DNA from: Afipia clevelandensis ATCC 49720
Lineage (GTDB): Bacteria > Pseudomonadota > Alphaproteobacteria > Rhizobiales > Xanthobacteraceae
Reading direction: 5' to 3'
Assembly (NCBI RefSeq): GCF_000336555.1
Contig: NZ_KB375281.1
Span: forward strand, 1,661,578-1,725,577
DNA length: 64,000 nt
In this document: positions 35,952 to 45,676 of the stretch, one piece after another
Numbering within the stretch: the stretch's first letter is position 1
How the letters are laid out: every line of letters begins with the position of its first letter
Made by a program: the position numbers and the translations under genes
Notes under the pieces: model-generated
The model's input: the letters and a program-made list of their open reading frames with translations, nothing else
Told to the model about the DNA's origin: nothing
The model's database searches: none

Positions 35952-37211
35952 GTGACGAAACCAGCCTCCCAGCCAGACGCCCGCGTCCCGAGTCCCTCCG
36001 CGTTCAATCCCGAATCCCGAGACCAGCAGGCCGCGAGGTTGCTGAAAGCCTTTCAAGCCGTCCGCGACGAGACCGAGCGGCGGGCCGCCCCGCTGTCCCC
36101 CGAGGACCAGTTGATCCAGTCCATGCCCGACGCCAGCCCCGCCAAGTGGCACCGGGCGCACGTCACCTGGTTCTGGGAGCAATTCCTGCTCGGCGAAAAC
36201 GTCCCGGGCTACAAGCCTTACCATCCGGACTACGCCTACCTGTTCAACTCCTATTACGTCAGCGCCGGGCCGCGTCACGCCCGCGCCCAGCGAGGCCACC
36301 TCACCCGCCCCGGCGCGGATGAGGTGACGGCCTATCGCAAGCATGTCGATGCCGCAGTTGCGGCATTTTTCGCTTCGGCTGACGCCATGACTCTCGAGAA
36401 GGTCGAACCGCTGATCGAGGTCGGGCTGAACCATGAGCAGCAGCATCAGGAATTGATGCTGACCGACATCCTGCATGCCTTCGCCCAGAACCCGATCCCG
36501 CCAGCCTATCAGCCCGGCTGGCGGTTTCCCGCGTCGACCCGCACGGGCGACGCATGGGTGACACTGATGGAAGGCATCCACACCATCGGCCACACCGACA
36601 ATTCATTCCACTTCGATAACGAGGAGCCGGCGCACCGCGCATTGGTCGGCCCGGTGAGACTGGCCCGCAATCTCGTTACCAACGCAGAATGGCTCGCCTT
36701 TATGCAGGACGGCGGCTACCGGAAAGCCACCCTCTGGCTGATGGACGGCTTCGCCAACGCCGAGCGCGAGGGCTGGGAGGCGCCCGGCCACTGGCGCAAG
36801 ATCGACGATGAATGGCAAGTCATGACGCTGGGCGGCCTGCAGCCGATCGACCCGTCCGCGCCCGTCTCTCATGTCAGCTACTACGAGGCCGACGCCTTCG
36901 CGCGCTGGAGCGGCAAGCATTTGCCCACCGAGATGGAATGGGAGGTCGCCGCCCGCGCCGGCCATCTGAACGACGCTTTCGGCATCGTCTGGCAGTGGAC
37001 CCGCAGTTCGTATTCACCCTACCCCGGCTATCGCGCCATTGAGGGCGCACTCGGCGAATACAACGGCAAGTTCATGGTCAATCAGCTTGTGCTGCGCGGC
37101 TCCTCGCTCGCGACACCGGACAATCACAGCCGCGTCACCTATCGCAACTTCTTCTATCCGCACCATCGCTGGCAGTTCACCGGGCTGCGGCTCGCCGACT
37201 ACGCCGATTGA
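35952..37211 (+). CDS. egtB: Ergothioneine biosynthesis protein EgtB (sulfoxide synthase)
   Basis: 419 residues. The N-terminal DinB-like domain provides the iron-binding histidines: KWHRAHVTWFWEQ and NHEQQHQELMLTD. The C-terminal FGE-sulfatase domain includes FHFDNEEPAHRALV, ARNLVTNAEWLAFMQDGGY, VSHVSYYEADAFARWSGKHLPTEMEWE and the final RNFFYPHHRWQFTGLRLAD. EgtB joins hercynine to a cysteine-containing substrate with O2, forming the sulfoxide precursor of ergothioneine. The GTG start at 35952 has GGAG 6 nt upstream; the longer frame to ATG 35838 adds Arg-rich, non-family sequence. egtD follows after 22 bp. egtC/egtE are not in the window. Confidence 0.92.
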   Translation: MTKPASQPDARVPSPSAFNPESRDQQAARLLKAFQAVRDETERRAAPLSPEDQLIQSMPDASPAKWHRAHVTWFWEQFLLGENVPGYKPYHPDYAYLFNSYYVSAGPRHARAQRGHLTRPGADEVTAYRKHVDAAVAAFFASADAMTLEKVEPLIEVGLNHEQQHQELMLTDILHAFAQNPIPPAYQPGWRFPASTRTGDAWVTLMEGIHTIGHTDNSFHFDNEEPAHRALVGPVRLARNLVTNAEWLAFMQDGGYRKATLWLMDGFANAEREGWEAPGHWRKIDDEWQVMTLGGLQPIDPSAPVSHVSYYEADAFARWSGKHLPTEMEWEVAARAGHLNDAFGIVWQWTRSSYSPYPGYRAIEGALGEYNGKFMVNQLVLRGSSLATPDNHSRVTYRNFFYPHHRWQFTGLRLADYAD

Positions 37212-37233
37212 ACCCTGAACCTAAGAGATCGTC

Positions 37234-38205
37234 ATGAATGTGCATGTCAACGCACGGGCCAAAGGTCCGGCTTCCGGCCAGGTGGATCATTCGTTCGCGC
37301 AGGACGTGATCGCGGGGTTGTCGCAGCGGCCCAAGAAGCTGTCGCCGAAATACTTCTACGACGAGACTGGTTCAAAGCTGTTCGAGCAGATCACGCTGCT
37401 GCCGGAATACTACCCGACCCGCACCGAGTTGCGTATTCTGCGCGATCGCGGCGAGGATATTGCGGCGGCCATTCCGCCGGACGCGGCGCTGGTGGAATTC
37501 GGTGCCGGCGCGACCACGAAAGTGCGTCTGCTGCTGCAGGAATGCTCGTTCAAGGCCTACGTGCCGGTGGACATTTCCGGCGATTTCCTCAACGGGCAGG
37601 CCAGCGCCCTGCGGACGGATTTTCCCGATCTTGCGGTTTACCCCGTAACTGCCGACTTCACCAAGCCGTTCGCGTTGCCCGAAGAAGTGAAGGACATGCC
37701 GAAGGTCGGCTTCTTCCCGGGATCGACCATCGGCAATTTCGATCCGCATGAAGCCAGCGCCTTCCTGCGCAGCGCGCGCGCCATTCTCGGCGATGGCGCG
37801 ACCATGATCGTCGGTGTCGATCTGGAGAAGGACGAGCGTGTCCTTTATGACGCCTACAACGATGCGGCGGGCGTGACCGGCCGATTCAACCTCAATGTGC
37901 TGGCGCGAATCAACCGTGAACTCGGCGGCGATGTCGATCTCAGCGGATTCGAGCACAGCGCGATCTACAACCGGGATCGCCACCGCATCGAGATGCACCT
38001 CATCAGCCGCAAGCCGCAGACCGTCCGGGTGATGGATCACACCGCGACGTTCCGGATGGGCGAAACGATCCACACCGAGAGCAGCTACAAGTACAGCATC
38101 GAGCGGTTCGCCGCGCTTGCGCGCAACTCGGGATGGGCTCCCCGCGCATCGTGGACCGATCCCGACGGGATGTTCTCCGTGCACGCCCTTGTGGCGAACG
38201 CCTAG
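37234..38205 (+). CDS. egtD: L-histidine N-alpha-methyltransferase EgtD
   Basis: 323 residues, standard EgtD length. Family segments are LSPKYFYDETGSKLFEQITLLPEYYPTRTE, LVEFGAGATTKVRLLL (SAM motif I), PVDISGDFL, FFPGSTIGNFDP and HTESSYKYSIERFA. It trimethylates histidine to hercynine, the first step of ergothioneine synthesis, and supplies EgtB encoded 22 bp upstream. AAGAGA precedes the ATG. Its stop overlaps, tail to tail by 4 bp, the stop of the convergent ltrA gene. Confidence 0.95.
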   Translation: MNVHVNARAKGPASGQVDHSFAQDVIAGLSQRPKKLSPKYFYDETGSKLFEQITLLPEYYPTRTELRILRDRGEDIAAAIPPDAALVEFGAGATTKVRLLLQECSFKAYVPVDISGDFLNGQASALRTDFPDLAVYPVTADFTKPFALPEEVKDMPKVGFFPGSTIGNFDPHEASAFLRSARAILGDGATMIVGVDLEKDERVLYDAYNDAAGVTGRFNLNVLARINRELGGDVDLSGFEHSAIYNRDRHRIEMHLISRKPQTVRVMDHTATFRMGETIHTESSYKYSIERFAALARNSGWAPRASWTDPDGMFSVHALVANA

Positions 38206-39374
38206 GCCTCGGCCGACGATCCCAGCGAGATCGCTTCCCACGCCGCGACGATCAGCATGACGATCGTCGTCGCCGTTGACAGCATCAACGGCGACAGCGA
38301 GTGCGCGAACGGGATCAGCACGATCAACAGACCGATGCCGGCCAGATGTGAAAGCTGGAAAATTCCCCGGATGCTGCGCTTGAACAGGATGGTGCCGATC
38401 AGGAACAACAACGGCCCGCCAATCATGCTGAGGATGGTCTTGGCGTCGGCGTGCCCGTCCGGATGCGCCAATAGAAGCTCGTCGCCCACTGCGGACACCA
38501 CAATGCCCGCGACAATCGGCAGGTGCAGATAGGTGTAGGCGAGACGCGCCAGGCGTCCGGTCTCCTCGGAATGTGAAATCTGCTCGGCTCCCGCCTCGGC
38601 GCCGATGTGGAAATACACCCACCACATTGCGATGCTGCCGATCAGCGCGACAACGAAGCCAGCAATGGTTGGCGCAGTCCATGCGGCTGACGCGAACGTC
38701 GCGCCGGTCACCACAATGGATTCACCGAGCGCGATGATGATGAACAGCCCGCACCGCTCGGCCATGTGGCCGCCTTCGACATCCCAGTCCGCATAGGGCG
38801 TCGCGCCAAGACCCGGAAACCAGAACCGGAACAGCGGTCCGCAGTATTCGATCACCACAGCGACGATCCACAGCATCAGCCTGGTCTGGCCATCCGCAAG
38901 TCCGCCCGCGATCCAGAACACGCCGCTGCAAGCCAGCCAGCAGGTGATGCGCAGCAAATTCATCCGCCAGCCGGGCTGCGATCTGGGGATCGAACAGTAG
39001 GTATAGAACGACCGGCCGACCTGCATGACCACGAAGGCCACCGCAAACGCGAGCCCCCGGCTTTCAAAGGCCTTGGGAATGGAGGTCGAGAGCAGCAGTC
39101 CGGCGATCATCAGGCCGAACAGCATCACGCGGACAGGCGTGCGCTCCGGATCGAGCCAGTTGGTGATCCAGGAGGTGTAAATCCAGACCCACCACACCGC
39201 CAGGAACAGGATCGTGGTCTGCAGAATGCCGAGCGGCGTGAAATGCGCCAGCAGCGTATGGGAAATCTGTGTGATGGCGAAAACGAACACGAGGTCGAAG
39301 AACAATTCGACATAAGTCACGCGATGATGCTGGTGCGGTGCCCGTGTCCGCAGCAGGCTTCCGTTTCCCGACAC
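38202..39374 (-). CDS. Low temperature requirement protein A (LtrA) family membrane protein
   Basis: 390 residues with about ten to twelve hydrophobic helices. The LtrA opening is present: RVTYVELFFDLVFVFAITQISHTLL, then FLAVWWVWIYTSWITNWLDPE and later HMAERCGLFIIIALGESIVVTG, the most conserved segment of the family. The name comes from a Listeria mutant; biochemical function is unknown. It is on the minus strand, downstream of bolA by 20 bp, and meets egtD tail to tail. Confidence 0.9.
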   Translation of the reverse strand: MSGNGSLLRTRAPHQHHRVTYVELFFDLVFVFAITQISHTLLAHFTPLGILQTTILFLAVWWVWIYTSWITNWLDPERTPVRVMLFGLMIAGLLLSTSIPKAFESRGLAFAVAFVVMQVGRSFYTYCSIPRSQPGWRMNLLRITCWLACSGVFWIAGGLADGQTRLMLWIVAVVIEYCGPLFRFWFPGLGATPYADWDVEGGHMAERCGLFIIIALGESIVVTGATFASAAWTAPTIAGFVVALIGSIAMWWVYFHIGAEAGAEQISHSEETGRLARLAYTYLHLPIVAGIVVSAVGDELLLAHPDGHADAKTILSMIGGPLLFLIGTILFKRSIRGIFQLSHLAGIGLLIVLIPFAHSLSPLMLSTATTIVMLIVAAWEAISLGSSAEA

Positions 39375-39394
39375 CCTGCCCCCGCTCTGTCCGC

Positions 39395-39631
39395 TCAGGA
39401 TTCTGGAACGCCGGTCTGCAGCGCCAGCGCGTGCAGGACGCCGCCCATCTGACCCTTCAGCGACTGGTAGACGATCTGGTGCTGCTGGACCCGTGACTTG
39501 CCGCGAAATGCCTCCGAAATGACGGTGGCGGCGTAGTGATCACCATCACCGGCGAGATCGCGGATTTCCACCTTCGCGTCGGGCAACGCAGCCTTGATCA
39601 TCGTTTCGATGTCCCGCGCGTCCATAGGCAT
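39395..39631 (-). CDS. BolA family protein
   Basis: 78 residues, BolA fold: IETMIKAALPDAKVEIRDLAGDGDHYAATVISEAFRGKSRVQQHQIVYQSLKGQMGGVLHALALQT. It contains the conserved GDGDHY and the RVQQHQIVY helix; the His residues help bind [2Fe-2S] clusters together with a CGFS glutaredoxin (grxD at 35307). GAGGAG lies 10 nt before ATG 39631. The purL gene lies upstream but separated by the opposite-strand DUF427 gene; ltrA follows after 20 bp. Confidence 0.93.
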   Translation of the reverse strand: MPMDARDIETMIKAALPDAKVEIRDLAGDGDHYAATVISEAFRGKSRVQQHQIVYQSLKGQMGGVLHALALQTGVPES

Positions 39632-39773
39632 GTCGTTGAATCTCCTCGTGTTGAGCCATTCCCGGCTCACGGAATGCACGAAATATGCCTGATTCTATCC
39701 CGTGCAACCCGCGCCGTCACGCGAGCATTGCGCCGCATCACCCCTATATTGTGACTTCAACAGGAGTTTCGTT

Positions 39774-40142
39774 ATGAACGTTCGCATGAAAATCCCGGAC
39801 CCGGACCACCCGATCACCATCGCTCCGAACCCGAAACGGGTCCGGGTCAGCGCCAATGGCGAAGTCGTCGCCGAAACCAGCCATGCCCTGACACTCCGGG
39901 AGGCAAACTATCGGCCAGTCCAGTACATCCCGCGCGAAGACGCGAACCCTGCCCTGCTGAAGCGGACCGACCACAGCACCTATTGTCCCTACAAGGGCGA
40001 TGCGAGCTATTTCAGCATCGTCTCCGGCGGCAGGACGCTGGACAACGCGATCTGGACCTACGAGACGCCCTATGACGCGGTGAAGGAGATCGCCGGGCAT
40101 CTGGCGTTCTATCCCGACAAGGTGACCATCGAGGAGATTTGA
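39774..40142 (+). CDS. DUF427 domain protein
   Basis: 122 residues, single DUF427 domain: KRVRVSANGEVVAETSHALTLREANYRPVQYIPREDA then HSTYCPYKGDASYFSI and WTYETPYDAVKEIAGHLAFYPDKVTI. CAGGAG lies 7 nt before ATG 39774. Members are small beta-rich cytoplasmic proteins without an established reaction. It sits divergently from bolA and is followed by a palindromic repeat. Confidence 0.9.
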   Translation: MNVRMKIPDPDHPITIAPNPKRVRVSANGEVVAETSHALTLREANYRPVQYIPREDANPALLKRTDHSTYCPYKGDASYFSIVSGGRTLDNAIWTYETPYDAVKEIAGHLAFYPDKVTIEEI

Positions 40143-40165
40143 GGACACCGTCTCATCAGCCGGTT

Positions 40166-40197
40166 CGTCATGGCCGGGCGTCGTCCCGGCTATGACG
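40166..40197. repeat. Short palindromic intergenic repeat
   Basis: CGTCAT-GG-CCGGG ... CCCGG-C-TATGACG, an imperfect 32-bp palindrome of the 'CGTCATGGCCGGG' dispersed type common in Bradyrhizobium relatives. It lies between the convergent DUF427 and purL genes and may act as a bidirectional terminator. Confidence 0.65.
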
Positions 40198-40224
40198 GAA
40201 AATCTCAAAAGACAGCGGCGGCGC

Positions 40225-42438
40225 TCAGTTCTTTCCCGCCATGTAGGCTGGCAGCCAGTTCTCGTGACCCGCCTTGAGCGACGCAATCGCCACCGGCGTT
40301 TCGCCTTCGATCGCGATGGTCTCGCCGCCGGTCTTGCCGATCACATGGCACGGCACGCCTACTGCCTTGAGCTTGCTCAACACCGGCAGCAGATGTTCTT
40401 CCTGCACGGTCACGACATAGCGGGCCTGATCCTCGCCGAACCAATGCGCGTGCGGGACAATCTCGTCCGGCGGCGCATCAAGGATCGCGCCGATGCCGCT
40501 GGCCATCGCCATTTCTGTGAGCGCCACCAGCAGGCCGCCATCGGAGACGTCATGTACAGCCGTTGCCGTGCCGCCCTTGATCATGCCGCGCACCACGTCG
40601 CCGTTGCGCTTCTCGATGGCGAGATCGACCGGGGGCGGCGCGCCTTCTTCCTTGCCGCAGATGTCACGCAGATAGACCGACTGGCCGAGCCAGCCCTGCG
40701 TGTCGCCGATCAGCAGGATCGCTTCATTTTCGGCCTTGAAGGCGAGCGTCGCGGATTTGGTAAAATCGTCGAGCAGGCCCACGCCGCCGATGGACGGCGT
40801 CGGCAGAATGCCGCGTCCGTTGGTTTCGTTGTAGAGCGAGACGTTGCCCGACACGACCGGGAAATCCAATGTGCGGCAGGCTTCCGCAATGCCCTTCAGG
40901 CAGCCGACGAACTGGCCCATGATTTCGGGCCGCTCCGGATTGCCGAAATTGAGATTGTCGGTGATAGCGAGCGGCTTGCCGCCCACCGCCGTGATGTTGC
41001 GCCATGCCTCGGCCACCGCCTGCTTGCCGCCCTCGAACGGATCGGCCTCGCAATAGCGCGGCGTGACATCGCAGGTCAGCGCGAGGCCCTTCGGCCCCTC
41101 CAGAACGCGCACCACCGCCGCATCGCCGCCGGGGCGCTGCAGGGTGTTGCCGCCAATTACATGATCGTACTGCTCCCACACCCAGCGCTTCGAGCACAGT
41201 TCCGGCGTCGCGATCAGCTTTGACAGAGCTTCGGTGATCGACACCGGCGCCTTGACGTCGCGCGCATGGATCACCGGCAGTTGCGGCGACGGCACATGCG
41301 GCCGGTCATAGAGCGGCGCTTCCGATTCCAGTTCCTTGATCGGCAGATCGGCCATCACATCGCCGCCGTGCTTGACCACGAAACGCTGCGTCGGCGTGGT
41401 GTAGCCGACGATGGCGAAGTCCAGCCCCCACTTCTTGAAGATCGCTTCGGCCTGCTTTTCTTTCTCGGGCTTGAGCACCATCAGCATGCGCTCTTGTGAC
41501 TCCGAGAGCATCATCTCGTAGGCGCTCATGCCGGTTTCGCGCGTCGGCACTGAATCCAGATGCAGTTCGACGCCCAGATCGCCCTTCGCGCCCATCTCGA
41601 CGGCCGAGCATGTGAGACCCGCCGCGCCCATGTCCTGAATCGCGATCACGCAATCCGCCTCCATGATTTCGAGGCAGGCTTCCAGCAGCAGCTTTTCCGC
41701 GAACGGATCGCCGACCTGCACGGTCGGGCGCTTTTCCTCGCTGTCGTCGTCGAACTCCGCCGAGGCCATGGTCGCGCCGTGAATGCCGTCGCGGCCGGTT
41801 TTCGAGCCGAGATAGACGATCGGCATGTTCACGCCGCTTGCTGCTGCGTAGAAAATCTTGTCGCTTTCGGCGAGACCCACAGCCATGGCGTTGACGAGGA
41901 TGTTGCCGTCATAGCGCGTGTGGAAACGGGTCTGGCCGCCGACGGTCGGAACACCAAAAGAGTTGCCGTAGCCACCGACGCCCGCGACCACGCCGGACAC
42001 AAGATGGCGCGTCTTCGGATGCTTCGGGTCACCGAAACTCAGGGCGTTGAGGCAGGCGATGGGGCGCGCGCCCATGGTGAAGACGTCCCGCAGGATGCCG
42101 CCGACGCCGGTGGTCGCGCCCTGATACGGCTCGATGTAGCTCGGATGGTTGTGGCTCTCCATTTTGAAGACCACGGCAAGCCCGTCGCCAATGTCGATCA
42201 CGCCTGCGTTCTCGCCCGGCCCTTGGATCACCCACGGCGCCTTGGTCGGCAGGCCGCGCAGATGGATGCGCGAAGACTTGTAGGAGCAATGCTCGTTCCA
42301 CATTGCCGAGAAGATGCCGAGTTCCGTAAATGTCGGTACGCGCCCGATCAGCTTCAGAATGCGCTCGTACTCGTCCGGCTTGAGGCCGTGCTGGGCGACG
42401 AGTTCGGGGGTGATCTGGGGTTCGTTCCTGATCGTCAA
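40225..42438 (-). CDS. purL: Phosphoribosylformylglycinamidine synthase subunit II
   Basis: 737-residue small-type PurL, working with PurS and PurQ. Typical segments are [22 protein letters not shown] with the catalytic His, [70 protein letters not shown], and the C-terminal half repeat with [17 protein letters not shown] and [10 protein letters not shown]. It converts FGAR to FGAM using ammonia from PurQ. It is on the minus strand with purQ, purS and purC upstream, separated from purQ by an opposite-strand thioesterase gene. Confidence 0.97.
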   Translation of the reverse strand: MTIRNEPQITPELVAQHGLKPDEYERILKLIGRVPTFTELGIFSAMWNEHCSYKSSRIHLRGLPTKAPWVIQGPGENAGVIDIGDGLAVVFKMESHNHPSYIEPYQGATTGVGGILRDVFTMGARPIACLNALSFGDPKHPKTRHLVSGVVAGVGGYGNSFGVPTVGGQTRFHTRYDGNILVNAMAVGLAESDKIFYAAASGVNMPIVYLGSKTGRDGIHGATMASAEFDDDSEEKRPTVQVGDPFAEKLLLEACLEIMEADCVIAIQDMGAAGLTCSAVEMGAKGDLGVELHLDSVPTRETGMSAYEMMLSESQERMLMVLKPEKEKQAEAIFKKWGLDFAIVGYTTPTQRFVVKHGGDVMADLPIKELESEAPLYDRPHVPSPQLPVIHARDVKAPVSITEALSKLIATPELCSKRWVWEQYDHVIGGNTLQRPGGDAAVVRVLEGPKGLALTCDVTPRYCEADPFEGGKQAVAEAWRNITAVGGKPLAITDNLNFGNPERPEIMGQFVGCLKGIAEACRTLDFPVVSGNVSLYNETNGRGILPTPSIGGVGLLDDFTKSATLAFKAENEAILLIGDTQGWLGQSVYLRDICGKEEGAPPPVDLAIEKRNGDVVRGMIKGGTATAVHDVSDGGLLVALTEMAMASGIGAILDAPPDEIVPHAHWFGEDQARYVVTVQEEHLLPVLSKLKAVGVPCHVIGKTGGETIAIEGETPVAIASLKAGHENWLPAYMAGKN

Positions 42439-42685
42439 GGCGACGTCGCTCCGGCTGAAAATGCGGTCTGATCCCCACGGGGTCCCGGGGGTCTAATGAG
42501 GCGGAATAGGCTTGAGGCTTGATTCCGGGCTTCTTTGTGCACGCTGGTGTCCGGTCCGGCAAGCATCAGATAGGCAGAAATCCCGTGCAAAAAAGGCCCG
42601 TTGCAGGCCTGCCCCGGGAGGCTCTAAGAGAGGCCTCCACAAGGCCCTTTGGCCCGCTTTTGAAGGATTCCGGCTCTTGGACGAG

Positions 42686-43138
42686 ATGACGCAGAAGACC
42701 CCACGCCCCCGCCCTGACCTGCTGATCGCCACCGAGGGCGAGTTCGCCGGGTGGCGGACCTGGAGCCGCGACAGCTTCGAATCCAACAACGGGCCGTTCT
42801 GGCACCGCTTCGAGGAGGACGGGAGTGTCCGCTGCGCCTTCCGGGTCGAGAAGAAGCATCTCAACGGCATGCGCAACGTCCACGGCGGGTGCTACATGAC
42901 CTTCGCAGACTACTGCCTGTTCGCCTTTGCCTCGCGCGAGCTTGAGGCGCCCGCCGTCACGGTATCCTTCGCCTGCGAATTTCTCGACGCCGCCAAGGAA
43001 GGTGAGTTGATCGTCGCGACCGGCGGCATCACCCGCGCCGGTGGCTCGCTGATCTTCCTGCGCGGCACACTCCACAGCGGCGACCGGCCGTTGTTCACGT
43101 TTTCCGGCACGATCAAGCGGATGAAGAAGAAGGCGTGA
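42686..43138 (+). CDS. PaaI-type hotdog thioesterase
   Basis: 150 residues, single hotdog domain: EKKHLNGMRNVHGGCYMTFADYCLFAFA holds the HGG motif of PaaI/YdiI-type acyl-CoA thioesterases, followed by AVTVSFACEFLDAAKEGELIVATGGITRAGGSLIFLRGTL. ATG 42686 is chosen from the family-like start MTQKTPRPRPDLL. The gene lies on the plus strand inside the minus-strand purine cluster, between purQ and purL, 18 bp tail to tail from purQ. Substrate unknown. Confidence 0.88.
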   Translation: MTQKTPRPRPDLLIATEGEFAGWRTWSRDSFESNNGPFWHRFEEDGSVRCAFRVEKKHLNGMRNVHGGCYMTFADYCLFAFASRELEAPAVTVSFACEFLDAAKEGELIVATGGITRAGGSLIFLRGTLHSGDRPLFTFSGTIKRMKKKA

Positions 43139-43156
43139 GCGCCGGCGCGGCGTGAC

Positions 43157-43858
43157 TCAGGCCGCGCTTTCAAGATGCGCGACGAGACCCGCGAACAGTC
43201 CGCGCCCGTCGGTGTTGCCCATGATGTCTTCGACGTGATTTTCCGGATGCGGCATCATGCCGAGCACGTTTCCCTTGTCGCTGACAATGCCCGCGATCGA
43301 CGCCGCCGCGCCGTTGATGTTGTGCGTATCGCCGACTTCGCCCGACGCGCTGCAATAGCGATAGAGCACGCGCCCCTCGCCTTCGAGGCGGCGGATGGTC
43401 TCCTCATCGGCGGCATAGTTGCCCTCGCCATGCGCCACCGGCACGCGGATCACCTGCCCGGCATTGTAGCCGCGGGTGAACGGTGTGTCGGAGCGCTCGA
43501 CGCGCACATGCACGTCCCGGCAAATGAACTTGAGCTGCGCATTGCGCATCAAGACGCCCGGCAGCAGGCCCGACTCGCACAGAATCTGAAAACCGTTGCA
43601 GACGCCGAGCACGAGGCCACCGGCGGCGGCATGGGCACGAACCGCATCCATGATGGGCGCACGCGCGGCAATCGCGCCGCAGCGCAGGTAGTCGCCGTAG
43701 GAAAAACCGCCCGGCAGCACAACGAGGTCGGTGCCCTTCGGCAGGGCGGTGTCGGCGTGCCACACCATAGCCGCGTCGTTGCCCGACGCGAGCTTGAGCG
43801 CGCGCGCCATGTCGCGCTCGCGATTGATGCCGGGGAAGACGAGAACGGCTGATTTCAT
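43157..43858 (-). CDS. purQ: Phosphoribosylformylglycinamidine synthase subunit I
   Basis: 233-residue class I glutamine amidotransferase. Cys87 is the nucleophile in [29 protein letters not shown] and the C-terminal [11 protein letters not shown] with the catalytic His/Glu are intact. It releases ammonia from glutamine for PurL. purS ends 12 bp upstream on the same strand. ATG 43858 gives the normal [14 protein letters not shown] start. Confidence 0.97.
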   Translation of the reverse strand: MKSAVLVFPGINRERDMARALKLASGNDAAMVWHADTALPKGTDLVVLPGGFSYGDYLRCGAIAARAPIMDAVRAHAAAGGLVLGVCNGFQILCESGLLPGVLMRNAQLKFICRDVHVRVERSDTPFTRGYNAGQVIRVPVAHGEGNYAADEETIRRLEGEGRVLYRYCSASGEVGDTHNINGAAASIAGIVSDKGNVLGMMPHPENHVEDIMGNTDGRGLFAGLVAHLESAA

Positions 43859-43870
43859 GGAGCGCGTAAC

Positions 43871-44113
43871 CTAGCCCGAAATCTCGACGCGATAATTCTC
43901 GATCACCGTATTCGCCAGCAGCCTGTCGGCGGCTTCCTTGAGCGCGGCTTCGGCCTTGGCCTTGTCCGCGCCAGCGAGTTCGATGTCGAACACCTTGCCC
44001 TGCCGCACGCTGGCAATGCCATCGACGCCGAGCGATTTCAGCGCGCCTTCGATGGCCTTGCCCTGCGGATCGAGAATGCCGTTCTTCAGCGTAACCGTAA
44101 CGCGTGCCTTCAT
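43871..44113 (-). CDS. purS: Phosphoribosylformylglycinamidine synthase subunit PurS
   Basis: 80-residue PurS: KARVTVTLKNGILDPQGKAIEGALKSLGVDGIASVRQGKVFDIEL. It is the small structural subunit that dimerises and docks PurQ to PurL. It is 12 bp before purQ; a palindromic repeat separates it from purC. Length and sequence are normal. Confidence 0.96.
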   Translation of the reverse strand: MKARVTVTLKNGILDPQGKAIEGALKSLGVDGIASVRQGKVFDIELAGADKAKAEAALKEAADRLLANTVIENYRVEISG

Positions 44114-44130
44114 CGAAGATTCTCTAATTG

Positions 44131-44179
44131 GAGCATGATCTGATCGGAAAACCGGTTTCCACTTTTCCGGATCATGCTC
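44131..44179. repeat. 49-bp palindromic repeat between purC and purS
   Basis: GAGCATGAT (44131-44139) and ATCATGCTC (44171-44179) are perfect outer arms. Inside, GATCGGAAAACCGG and CCACTTTTCCGGATC pair imperfectly. This 'GAGCATGATC...CCGGAAA...GATCATGCTC' palindrome is an abundant intergenic repeat in Bradyrhizobium/Rhodopseudomonas-type genomes. It overlaps the last two bases of purC's stop and may affect purC-purS mRNA processing. Confidence 0.8.
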
Positions 44180-44945
44180 AGCTCTTCACAAGCACCGGGC
44201 CAGAGCCCGCGGGACGATCGTTGTCGATCAGGATGCCGAGACGCTTGGCGACTTCGGTATAGGCCTCGACCAGGCCGCCGAGGTCGCGGCGGAAACGGTC
44301 CTTGTCCATCTTCTCGTTCGACTTGATGTCCCACAGCCGGCACGAATCCGGCGAGATTTCATCGGCGACGATGATGCGCATCATGTCGTTCTCGAACAGG
44401 CGGCCGCATTCCATCTTGAAGTCCACAAGACGGATGCCAACGCCGAGAAACAGGCCGGTGAGGAAGTCGTTGACGCGAATGGCCAGCGCCATCATGTCGT
44501 CGATCTCCTGCGGGGTGGCCCAGCCGAACGCGGTGATGTGCTCTTCGGAGACCATCGGATCGCCGAGTTGGTCGTTCTTGTAATAGAATTCGATGATCGA
44601 GCGCGGGAGCTGGGTGCCTTCCTCGATGCCGAGGCGCTGCGACAGCGAACCGGCGGCAACGTTGCGCACGACGACTTCGAGCGGCACGATCTCGACCTCG
44701 CGGATCAACTGCTCGCGCATGTTGAGACGCTTGATGAAATGCGTCGGCACGCCGATGTCGTTCAGATGCTGGAAGACGTATTCCGAGATCCGGTTGTTGA
44801 GGACACCTTTGCCCTCGATGATCTGGTGTTTCTTGGCATTGAACGCGGTGGCGTCGTCCTTGAAATGCTGGATCAGGGTTCCAGGCTCAGGCCCTTCGTA
44901 AAGGGTCTTGCCCTTGCCTTCGTAAATGCGACGCCGACGGCTCAT
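44178..44945 (-). CDS. purC: Phosphoribosylaminoimidazole-succinocarboxamide synthase
   Basis: 255-residue SAICAR synthetase: [22 protein letters not shown] start, [39 protein letters not shown], and the signature [37 protein letters not shown] 44945 matches the family start; an in-frame ATG ten codons earlier is possible. It ligates aspartate to CAIR. It is the first gene of the minus-strand purine cluster (purC, purS, purQ, then purL after an opposite-strand gene). PurB at 21956 performs the next step. Confidence 0.97.
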   Translation of the reverse strand: MSRRRRIYEGKGKTLYEGPEPGTLIQHFKDDATAFNAKKHQIIEGKGVLNNRISEYVFQHLNDIGVPTHFIKRLNMREQLIREVEIVPLEVVVRNVAAGSLSQRLGIEEGTQLPRSIIEFYYKNDQLGDPMVSEEHITAFGWATPQEIDDMMALAIRVNDFLTGLFLGVGIRLVDFKMECGRLFENDMMRIIVADEISPDSCRLWDIKSNEKMDKDRFRRDLGGLVEAYTEVAKRLGILIDNDRPAGSGPVLVKS

Positions 44946-45295
44946 AGGGATGTACCGTGTTCTGTTGAAGTCCATGAATGGGATGCTCCGGGTGATTTAC
45001 GCGACCCGCGGCGGAGCTGCCGCGAAGTCCGGAATCGTGAAACAAACCGCGAACCGGACTCATCGGCAACCTACCCGATTGAACCGGCCGATACAACGCA
45101 ACGCAGCGCGTATTCCCGCAAAAGTCAGCGCCGTTTTGCGCTGGAAATCCTCAAGAATTCCCGTTTCGGGTCATTTGGCTCGCCATCGCCGCCTCCTGCG
45201 ACCTCTGGGCCGTTGCCTAGCGGGGGCCGGACCCCCTATATGCAGGGTCCCGCCGCCATCCCGGCATGACCAATTCAGCCTTACGGAACAGATAT
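44946..45295. other. Divergent intergenic region between purC and the ATPase inhibitor gene
   Basis: 350-bp gap that must hold two outward promoters. It contains one small hairpin (CGCGGC at 45007-45012 with GCCGCG at 45019-45024, loop GGAGCT). I recognise no riboswitch, RNA gene or repeat; in particular no purine riboswitch aptamer is visible before purC. Confidence 0.4.
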
Positions 45296-45613
45296 ATGTC
45301 CACTTTCGACAAGCGCGAGGAAGGTTTCGAGAAGAAATTTGCCCTCGACGAGGAAACGAAATTCAAGGCGGAAGCCCGCCGGAACAAGCTGCTGGGCCTG
45401 TGGGCCGCCGAAAAGCTGGGCAAGACCGGTGACGATGCCGCCGCCTATGCCAAGGAAGTGGTCGCTGCCGATTTCGAGGAAGCCGGGGATACGGACGTCC
45501 TGCGCAAGGTCGCGGGTGACCTCGCCTCCAAGGGCGTTTCCGAACTCGATATCCGCAAGAAAATGGACGAACTGGTCGCGGTCGCCGTCGCGCAGGTCAA
45601 GGCCGGCCAGTAA
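45296..45613 (+). CDS. ATPase inhibitor subunit zeta (DUF1476)
   Basis: 105 residues: MSTFDKREEGFEKKFALDEETKFKAEARRNKLLGLWAAEKLG, then a C-terminal three-helix part. This is the DUF1476/zeta subunit found in alphaproteobacteria; in Paracoccus it inhibits ATP hydrolysis by the F1 sector through its N-terminus. ATG 45296 gives the conserved MSTFDKREEG start, preceded by GGAACAGATAT. A strong terminator follows 16 bp after the stop. It is divergent from purC. Confidence 0.93.
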   Translation: MSTFDKREEGFEKKFALDEETKFKAEARRNKLLGLWAAEKLGKTGDDAAAYAKEVVAADFEEAGDTDVLRKVAGDLASKGVSELDIRKKMDELVAVAVAQVKAGQ

Positions 45614-45629
45614 TTTCCGGAAAGTCAGA

Positions 45630-45664
45630 AACGCCGCGCGACCGGATCGCGCGGCGTTTTGTTT
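45630..45664. terminator. Bidirectional intrinsic terminator
   Basis: AACGCCGCGCGA (45630-45641) pairs with TCGCGCGGCGTT (45647-45658) over a 5-nt loop, followed by TTGTTTT. It lies between the convergent DUF1476 and HbpS-like genes. The plus-strand T-run makes it a terminator for the DUF1476 gene. Confidence 0.9.
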
Positions 45665-45676
45665 TGCGCAAATTGA

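Noticed and set aside
44131-44179. Insertion sequence or miniature transposon end
   Set aside because: It is a simple palindrome without a target duplication or transposase and matches a known dispersed intergenic repeat type.
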